Below are positions 58,791-64,000 of a DNA stretch of 64,000 bases, piece by piece (within the stretch, counting starts at the first letter, position 1; each line of letters opens with the position of its first letter). Source of the DNA: JANYGA01 sp031420415. GTDB lineage: Bacteria > Vulcanimicrobiota > Vulcanimicrobiia > Vulcanimicrobiales > Vulcanimicrobiaceae. Location: contig JANOMT010000006.1 of NCBI GenBank assembly GCA_031420415.1, positions 1 to 64,000 on the forward strand. Direction: 5' to 3'. The translations under genes and the position numbers were made by a program. The notes under the pieces were generated by a model. It worked only from the letters and a program-made list of their open reading frames with translations. It had not been told where the DNA came from and made no database searches.

Positions 58791-58949
58791 CTAGTTCGGT
58801 CGAGCCATCATCTTCGTCAGGGCCATCCGCGGTGGTCGATTCCCAATCAACGAGTAGGCGTCGACGTCAGTCGCGATCTCGCGATGGATGTGTCTACGCG
58901 CTTCTTCGGATGATTCATAAGACGACCAGCCTCCGCTGATACTACACAT
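58791..58949 (-). CDS. 52-residue small protein, uncertain
   Basis: A frame from ATG 58949 to TAG 58791-58793 encoding CSISGGWSSYESSEEARRHI then a mixed basic end with several Met. The start is in an AT-richer stretch with no clear ribosome site. It points the same way as the two small genes below it and would be the first gene of their group. The family is unknown and it may be a chance frame. Confidence 0.35.
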   Translation of the reverse strand: MCSISGGWSSYESSEEARRHIHREIATDVDAYSLIGNRPPRMALTKMMARPN

Positions 58950-59084
58950 TTAGAGCGACTCGCGTGCCTGTAGCATCGCTGTGGCGGGCGCCATCCGTGC
59001 GCCGACTTAGACTTCCTTACGGAGTGGAATGGCATCTCGCAACCGACACACTCGGAGGGTGTAGTTCGGGAGCGACGTCCGACG

Positions 59085-59651
59085 TCAGTGACGTGACAGC
59101 GGGATCGTTGCGTCGAATTCCGGTTCGGGTTTCGGCTTGGTGAGATAGAGGCCGACAGCGATGAGGACGATGCCGACGGCGAGGTAGAGTAAATCGAGTG
59201 CACTTTGCACCGGGCGATGTATCGCACTTTCGAAATAGCGCACGACGAGAATGAGGAAGATGACTTTCGCGAGCCGTTCTTTGAGATCGTCGAGGCTGCG
59301 AATGAGCAAGATTCGCTTAGCGACCTCGCTGCGCTCTGCCGCTTCGATCTTGCTGATAAAGAGCTCGTAGATCCCGAATGCAAAAATGAGCAGCACGAGT
59401 GCGAAGAGGAAACCGTCGACGAATTCCGCGACGCTCGTGATGATTCGGAGGTGAATCGCATCGTGGGCCGCGGCTCCGAGCGAACCGTCGGTATAGTGCG
59501 AGAGTTCGACGAAGAGTTGTCCGACATCGAGAATCGCGACGTAAAAGAGCGCAAAAGACCCAATGAGGCTCGCGATGACGGCTATCAGCGTCACGAAGCG
59601 GATGTTCCAGAGCACCGACTCGAAGCCGCGCTCCAACCTTTTCAAGAACAT
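59085..59651 (-). CDS. UPF0114/YqhA-family membrane protein
   Basis: A 188-residue protein with four hydrophobic helices. The central signature VDGFLFALVLLIFAFGIYELFISKI is diagnostic of the YqhA family. RSLDDLKERLAKVIFLILVV follows, then a last helix and a Pro/Glu-rich tail. Its function is unknown; members are often stress-linked. It stands alone, 160 bases from the amidohydrolase gene upstream on the same strand. Confidence 0.85.
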   Translation of the reverse strand: MFLKRLERGFESVLWNIRFVTLIAVIASLIGSFALFYVAILDVGQLFVELSHYTDGSLGAAAHDAIHLRIITSVAEFVDGFLFALVLLIFAFGIYELFISKIEAAERSEVAKRILLIRSLDDLKERLAKVIFLILVVRYFESAIHRPVQSALDLLYLAVGIVLIAVGLYLTKPKPEPEFDATIPLSRH

Positions 59652-59810
59652 GGTTGGTGCAACTCTCGCGTGCGGTACGTCGACTCCTTGATCGTCATGT
59701 GTTGATTGCGGGTTTGTCGTGCGCGCCGAACGCGTGCTACAACGTGAGTGAGATGCACGATCCGCGCTTCCGGAGTTTCGGTTCGAACGCTCCGACCTGT
59801 GCTCTGCGCT

Positions 59811-61127
59811 CTACGTATACGTAAACGGGTTCGGAAACGGGAGTCCGTGTGGTCGGCCGCCTTTGATGACCTTGACCGGTTCGAGATAGCGGTCGCCCGA
59901 AAAATTGTGTTTGTTCGTGTCGACGAAGGTGGTCGGACCGTCGACGATGCGAAAAATCGCGATATCCGCGGGCGCACCGATCGCGAGCGTTCCGAGGCCC
60001 GGTACGCGATCGATGATCTTGCCCGGTACGTTCGTCGTTTTCGCGATGACCTCGCCGAGCGAGAAGCCGAGTGCGAGAAATTTCGAAGCGACGTTGGGGA
60101 AGAGCGGTCGCGACGGCGACTGAATGCTCGCGCTGTGGACGTCGCTCGAAATCGTGTCGGGTGTGAGGCCCGCTTCGATTGCCGGCTTCGCGATCGTGAC
60201 GTCGAAGCTGCCGCCCCCGTGGCCGACGTCGAAGAGCACGCCACGTTTCTTCGCGCGTAGCGCCGCAGGCAAGAGTTTGCCATCCACGACGATGTTGTTC
60301 GCTCCGAAGGCGCCTGAATAACAGTGCGTGATGATGTCGCCCGGCCGCATCATGTCGAGAACATCGGCGAGCGGTGCATCGCAATTACCGATGTGCGCCA
60401 TCACGCGTGCCCACGGCCCTGCGATCTCCGCGGCCTTGATCGCGCGGCGCAGCGGTTCGATACCGTTGTTGCCCACGACGTTCTTCGAGAGCCGGACTTT
60501 GACGCCGAGCACGACATCGCGATTTTCCGCCACCGTCTTCGCGCACTTCTCGACGTCGGCGTAATCGATGTTGAAGAGCTCGCCGATTTTGATCGGGTCG
60601 CCGGCGAGCCCGATCGAAGCGATGTGGACGAATGCGAAGTGACGCGTGCGCGCCTGCCCGATGACGAAGTGCCGAAAGCCCGAGAACGTCGATGAGCCCG
60701 CATCACCTGCGTCGACGCCGGTCGTCGTCATCGTCAGGTGCATCATCTCGTCGGCCGGCAGTCCGATGCCGGAGACCTGATGGTAGTAGTGGCAGTGCAT
60801 GTCGACGAGTCCGGGCGTGACGAGATTGCCGCTCGCATCGATCGTTTGCACGCTCTTCACCACAGTGCCGGGTGCGAGTAGTGCGGCGATCTGACCATTC
60901 TTCATGGCGACGTCCCGTTTTGCGTCGAGCTTTTGCGACGGGTCGAGGACGGTGCCGCCGGTGACGACGAGATCGTAGACGATGTTCGGATCGTGCGGAT
61001 CGAACGAGAGAAGCAATGGCGCGGGCAATGCCGCAGCGGCGGCCGCGCGCGGGGCTTCGGCTGCGATCAATGCGGCAGCGGCAGCGGCAGCGTTCGCTGC
61101 GAGAAAGTCCTTACGCGATACGGACAC
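59811..61127 (-). CDS. Exported amidohydrolase/deacetylase-family metallohydrolase
   Basis: A 438-residue TIM-barrel amidohydrolase. VTPGLVDMHCHYYHQ has the first metal His pair, then the carboxylated-Lys-type strand VVLGVKVRLSKN, His in RVMAHIGN and ITHCYSG, and Asp in ISSDVH. It fits the EF_0837/AhpD-like deacetylase group related to dihydroorotase. The N terminus SRKDFLAANAAAAAAALIA resembles a Tat-type leader although only one Arg is present (SRKDF); the alanine run is encoded by GC-rich triplets. Substrate is unknown. It is divergent from the broken MFS gene. Confidence 0.85.
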   Translation of the reverse strand: MSVSRKDFLAANAAAAAAALIAAEAPRAAAAAALPAPLLLSFDPHDPNIVYDLVVTGGTVLDPSQKLDAKRDVAMKNGQIAALLAPGTVVKSVQTIDASGNLVTPGLVDMHCHYYHQVSGIGLPADEMMHLTMTTTGVDAGDAGSSTFSGFRHFVIGQARTRHFAFVHIASIGLAGDPIKIGELFNIDYADVEKCAKTVAENRDVVLGVKVRLSKNVVGNNGIEPLRRAIKAAEIAGPWARVMAHIGNCDAPLADVLDMMRPGDIITHCYSGAFGANNIVVDGKLLPAALRAKKRGVLFDVGHGGGSFDVTIAKPAIEAGLTPDTISSDVHSASIQSPSRPLFPNVASKFLALGFSLGEVIAKTTNVPGKIIDRVPGLGTLAIGAPADIAIFRIVDGPTTFVDTNKHNFSGDRYLEPVKVIKGGRPHGLPFPNPFTYT

Positions 61128-61282
61128 AAGCTACTCCTAAGAGCACGTGGTGATGGGCGAGAGATTAAACGCGAAGAATCGAATTCCGTTCGCCGATGCG
61201 TGCCCCGCCGTCGAACGAGGATCGAAGCATAAGCTCCGGCGTACGACAACCAAATGGCCCATCCGCTTTGCGTGGTGCGCGC

Positions 61283-62476
61283 GTGAGTGCGAGCGCCACC
61301 GTTCCCGCGCCCGCCCGTTTCAACATTCGCGGACTCTCCGTCGTTTCGTTCGCCCACGGGCTCAGCGACTTCTATTCCGGGATCGTGCCGTTCACGATAT
61401 TTCTCGTGCTCTCGCGCGGCCACATATCGCCCGCGTTTCAAGGCGCGTTCGTGTTTCTTTGGTACCTCACGAGTTCGATCGTGCAGCCGTTTTTCGGCGC
61501 CTTCACCGACCGTCACGGGCGCTGGTAGTTCTTGCCGGCGTCGATCGCGCTGACGGTCGTCGCGATTTCATGCGCGGGTGCGGCACCGACGCTGCCGCTC
61601 CTCGCGCTCTGCATCGTCGTCGGCGGATTCGGTTCGGCACTCATGCATCCCGAAGCCGGGAAATACTCGGCGATGCTCAGCGGGCCGAGGCGTGCGAGCG
61701 GAATTTCGATCTTCCAGATCGGCGGCCAGGTCGGCTATTCGATCGGCCCCGCGGTCATCGCGCTGCTGTACGCGCGCGGCGGCACGAGCGGATCGCTCTG
61801 GCTGCTCGTGCCGGGACTCCTTGGCGTCGGCGGTCTCTTCACGGTGATGCGTCGCGTCGATCGCTCGGCCGCGCGCGATCACGCATCGCACGCACGCTCC
61901 GTAACCTCTGCGAGTCCTGACGTCGACCGCGTCGGCGTGTCGCTGCTTATTGCCGGCACGGCGCTGCGGCACTTCGTCTCGGCGGCGTTCATGACGTATC
62001 TGCCGAATTTGCTCGTCGGCCGCGGCGCGTCGATCCCTCAAGCGGGGCAAGTCGTTACGGCTTTTCTTCTGATCTCGGTGATCGGGTTGCTCGCGGGCGG
62101 CTCGCTCTCGGATCGCTTCGGCGCGATCCGCGTATCGATCGCGGCGCTCGTGGCTGCCGTGCCGTTACTCTTCGCGTTTTTCTTCACGCCGGTCGCGATC
62201 GCGGTGCCTGCCTTACTGCTCGCGAGCGTCTTGCTCGCGGTGCAGAACGCGCCGGGCGTGGCGATCGTGCAGACGATGTTACCGAAAAATCTCGGCATGG
62301 CGCTCGGCCTCATGAACGGCGTCGCCTTCGGCTTCGGGTCGGCCGCCGTCGCTGGAATCGGGCTCGTCGTTGCGGGTGCGGGTCCGGCCGTCGCGCTCGA
62401 ATCGGTGAGTGCGGTGCCGCTGCTCGCCGCGCTCGCGTACGTCGCGGTCGCACGCCGCGCGGCGGTCGCGTCTTAA
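61283..62476 (+). pseudogene. MFS transporter (fosmidomycin-resistance-like) interrupted by an amber codon
   Basis: A single continuous frame of about 397 residues except for TAG at 61526-61528. The first part begins at GTG 61283 and contains FAHGLSDFYSGIVPFTIFL and VQPFFGAFTDRHGRW, the first helices and loop of an Fsr-like MFS protein. Right after the TAG the frame resumes FLPASIALTVVAISCAG and has FGSALMHPEAGKYSAML, then the remaining helices to 62476. Homologues read a W-type residue here, so TGG to TAG is the simplest change. A TTG at 61532 could restart a truncated 10-helix protein. Confidence 0.8.
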
Positions 62477-62477
62477 T

Positions 62478-63758
62478 CTACGTGTAGATCAAAAACCGTT
62501 CGCGCAACTCTTCAAAGGCATGCGTCGCGGGTTCCCACGCGCGTAAGATCGCGTCGGCGTCGAGCCCGTCTAGCAGCCCGCGACGAAGCGTGTCCGTGCC
62601 CCAGTCGCGATCGAGCGACGCGGCGCTACGAATCGAGAGGGCGGCGGGTTCGATCTTACGCACCGCACACAGAATTTCGACCGCTGCCCGCACCGCGCGA
62701 AACGCGCGCGCATCGATGATCACGAGTTCCACGCCCGTGAGCGTCTTACCCGACCAAAAACCGGACATCGGCACCCAGGAGACCGCGCGGAAATGCACGC
62801 CCGGCAACGCACGATTGTTGAGTTCGTCTGAGAGCCTGAGGCCGTCGAGCTTGTAGGCGCCCGCATATTTAAACGGCTTCGTATAGCCCGTGCCGTTATT
62901 GACGCCCGCCGAATCGATGAGCCCCGTCGCGGGATAGACGAGCGTCGTATCCCATTCGGGAATGTTCGGTGAGGTCTGTACCCACGCGAGTTTGGTATCG
63001 GGCCAAAGCATCTCGCGCGTATAGCCCTTCATCGCGATCACGCGCAGGTTCGCGCCGATGCCGAAGTGCTCGTTGTAGAGTTTCGCGAGTTCGCCGATCG
63101 TCATGCCGTGCCGCACCGGAATGGGATAGAGGCCGATGAACGAGGCGAACTTCGGATCGAGGACGGGGCCTTCGACGATCGTGCCGCCGATGGGATTGGG
63201 GCGATCGAGCACCCACACGGTTTTGGAGAGCGCCTTCGCTGCCGTCAGTACGTAGGCGAGCGTCGAGATGTACGTATACGCGCGATCGCCGACGTCTTGA
63301 ATATCGAAAAGGATGACGTCGATGCCCTCGAGCATCGCGGCACTCGGTCGACGTGTCGCGCCGTAGAGCGAGTAGACGGGAAGCGTACTGCGCTCGTCGA
63401 CGTACGACGGCACGTAGGCACCGGCGGGTTGATCGCCGCGGAGGCCGTGTTCGGGTGAATAGATCGCTTTGAGCGCGATCTGCGGATTGCGCCGGATGGC
63501 ATCGACCACCGTTTCGAGGCCCGACGTCACACCCGTTTGATTCGTGACGACGCCGACGCTTCGGCCGCGCAGATCGTGCCACGCGTCGTTCAAGAAGATC
63601 TCGTTGCCGAGCGTGACGGCCGCGCGCGGCATGGCGGCGGCGTTTGCCCCTCGCGGGCTCAAAGCGAGCGCGCTCGACACACCGGCGGCCGACGTCGTGA
63701 GTGCCGCCGTCCCACCGAGGAACGTGCGCCGATCGATCCCGGTCTTTCGCGCGTTCAT
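62478..63758 (-). CDS. NamZ-like exo-beta-N-acetylmuramidase (DUF1343), Tat-exported
   Basis: A 426-residue protein. The N terminus GIDRRTFLGGTAAL is a twin-arginine signal. The DUF1343 core has RSVGVVTNQTGV, SPEHGLRGDQPAG, VILFDIQDVGDRAYTYIST and LDRPNPIGG, all hallmark segments, with ASFIGLYPIPVRHGMTIGEL. The family founder in Bacillus removes MurNAc from peptidoglycan fragments, feeding wall recycling. The stop is one base from the convergent MFS stop. The mqnD-like gene ends four bases before its start, so they are co-transcribed. Confidence 0.9.
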   Translation of the reverse strand: MNARKTGIDRRTFLGGTAALTTSAAGVSSALALSPRGANAAAMPRAAVTLGNEIFLNDAWHDLRGRSVGVVTNQTGVTSGLETVVDAIRRNPQIALKAIYSPEHGLRGDQPAGAYVPSYVDERSTLPVYSLYGATRRPSAAMLEGIDVILFDIQDVGDRAYTYISTLAYVLTAAKALSKTVWVLDRPNPIGGTIVEGPVLDPKFASFIGLYPIPVRHGMTIGELAKLYNEHFGIGANLRVIAMKGYTREMLWPDTKLAWVQTSPNIPEWDTTLVYPATGLIDSAGVNNGTGYTKPFKYAGAYKLDGLRLSDELNNRALPGVHFRAVSWVPMSGFWSGKTLTGVELVIIDARAFRAVRAAVEILCAVRKIEPAALSIRSAASLDRDWGTDTLRRGLLDGLDADAILRAWEPATHAFEELRERFLIYT

Positions 63759-63762
63759 CGGG

Positions 63763-64000
63763 CTACACGAACTCCGGCGTTACGTTCGACGGGATGAGCC
63801 CGGCTGTGGAAGCGCGCGTAAAGAGATCGCCGATTGCGGCCACGCCCGCATCGCCGAGATCCACGGAGTACTCGTTGACGTAGAGCGCGATATGCGCGCG
63901 CATCACCGCTTCGTCCATCTCGAAAGCGTGTTCGCGAACGTAGGGTGCGACTGCCGCGTCGTCCGCGCGGGCGAAGGCGAGGCTCGCCCGAATCGTGTCG
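63763..64000 (-). CDS. C-terminal part of an MqnD/MqnA-type menaquinone biosynthesis enzyme (partial)
   Basis: The window edge cuts the gene; 78 C-terminal residues remain. They read IRASLAFARADDAAVAPYVREH, AFEMDEAVMRAHIALYVNEYS and LGDAGVAAIGDLF, which match the last helices of 1,4-dihydroxy-6-naphthoate synthase (MqnD) and its paralogue MqnA in the futalosine pathway. MqnD is slightly more likely. The TAG is at 63765-63763. The presence of this pathway would fit the quinone-directed proteins nearby. Confidence 0.7.
   Translation of the reverse strand, partial: DTIRASLAFARADDAAVAPYVREHAFEMDEAVMRAHIALYVNEYSVDLGDAGVAAIGDLFTRASTAGLIPSNVTPEFV

Larger units (their letters stand above)
58274..59084. 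other. Gene-poor stretch of lower GC content with tiny minus-strand genes
   Basis: About 800 bases with no gene longer than 60 codons. Base composition is visibly less GC-rich than the flanks, and codon third positions are mixed. Three short minus-strand frames (listed separately) occupy 58477-58949; 58274-58476 and 58950-59084 show no supported feature. The stretch reads like a small acquired segment or the remains of one. Confidence 0.55.

Noticed and set aside
58671..58913. An 80-codon plus-strand frame in the low-GC pocket
   Set aside because: It runs antisense to two better-supported small genes with ribosome sites and has no start signal of its own.
61526..61528. Pyrrolysine or other recoding at the MFS amber codon
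   Set aside because: The position fits Trp by a single base change. No recoding signal is apparent and transporters are not known Pyl proteins.

Overview
The window is GC-rich, densely packed bacterial chromosome with very short intergenic gaps, many 4-base stop/start overlaps (ATGA, GTGA, CTGA) and frequent GTG or TTG starts. It carries housekeeping genes (dnaG, rpoD, trxB, tldD/tldE, a tRNA-Leu, a menaquinone-pathway tail). It also has two secreted copper-amine-oxidase-N-like stalk proteins, two large YncE-propeller/phosphoesterase proteins, a KGG-repeat stress protein, a 'sunset'-type secreted protein and a multihaem-type CxxCH barrel protein. That mix resembles uncultivated high-GC lineages such as Eremiobacterota (WPS-2). 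The assignment is an inference from gene content, not a proven placement. Nothing looks like a prophage, plasmid, IS element or CRISPR array.

Layout. 1-4.9 kb: sugar-nucleotide epimerase, then dnaG and rpoD with a decayed VapBC-type toxin-antitoxin pair between them. 4.9-11.8 kb: secreted proteins, KGG protein, HEAT/cyclophilin protein, proline dehydrogenase, single-domain response regulator, MntP-like and DUF2079 membrane proteins. 11.8-17.4 kb: kamB, kamC and kce of the lysine-fermentation pathway, two oligopeptide-type ABC permeases and a tRNA-Leu(GAG) with clear promoter and terminator. 17.4-29.8 kb: carbonic anhydrase, RND pump, then an overlapping run from a stalk protein through an SDR, a GT39-like protein, an MmcB-like nuclease-fold protein and a PBP4-type lipoprotein, followed by the first phosphoesterase.

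29.9-37.8 kb is the most system-like region. A B12-binding radical SAM protein converges on an 85-residue RiPP-precursor-like peptide that lies directly behind a cyclase/NB-ARC/TPR regulator. Divergent from the regulator is tldD-tldE, a peptidase pair known to mature RiPPs. 37.9-51.7 kb: YceI, CxxCH barrel, malic enzyme with ACT domain, response regulator plus MocR regulator, second phosphoesterase, a catalytically degenerate DDAH-fold protein, metallophosphoesterase, ABC-2 exporter and TlpA-TPR protein.

51.7-55.5 kb is a redox block. An HTH/metallo-beta-lactamase protein and trxB converge on a peroxiredoxin whose peroxidatic Cys codon is UGA, followed 15 nt later by a perfect hairpin matching a bacterial SECIS, so this is probably a selenoprotein. 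55.5-64 kb: sunset protein, geranylgeranyl-reductase-like flavoprotein, diiron ferritin-like protein, a pocket of tiny genes, UPF0114 protein, amidohydrolase, an MFS transporter broken by one amber codon, NamZ-like protein and the 3' end of an mqnD/mqnA-like gene.
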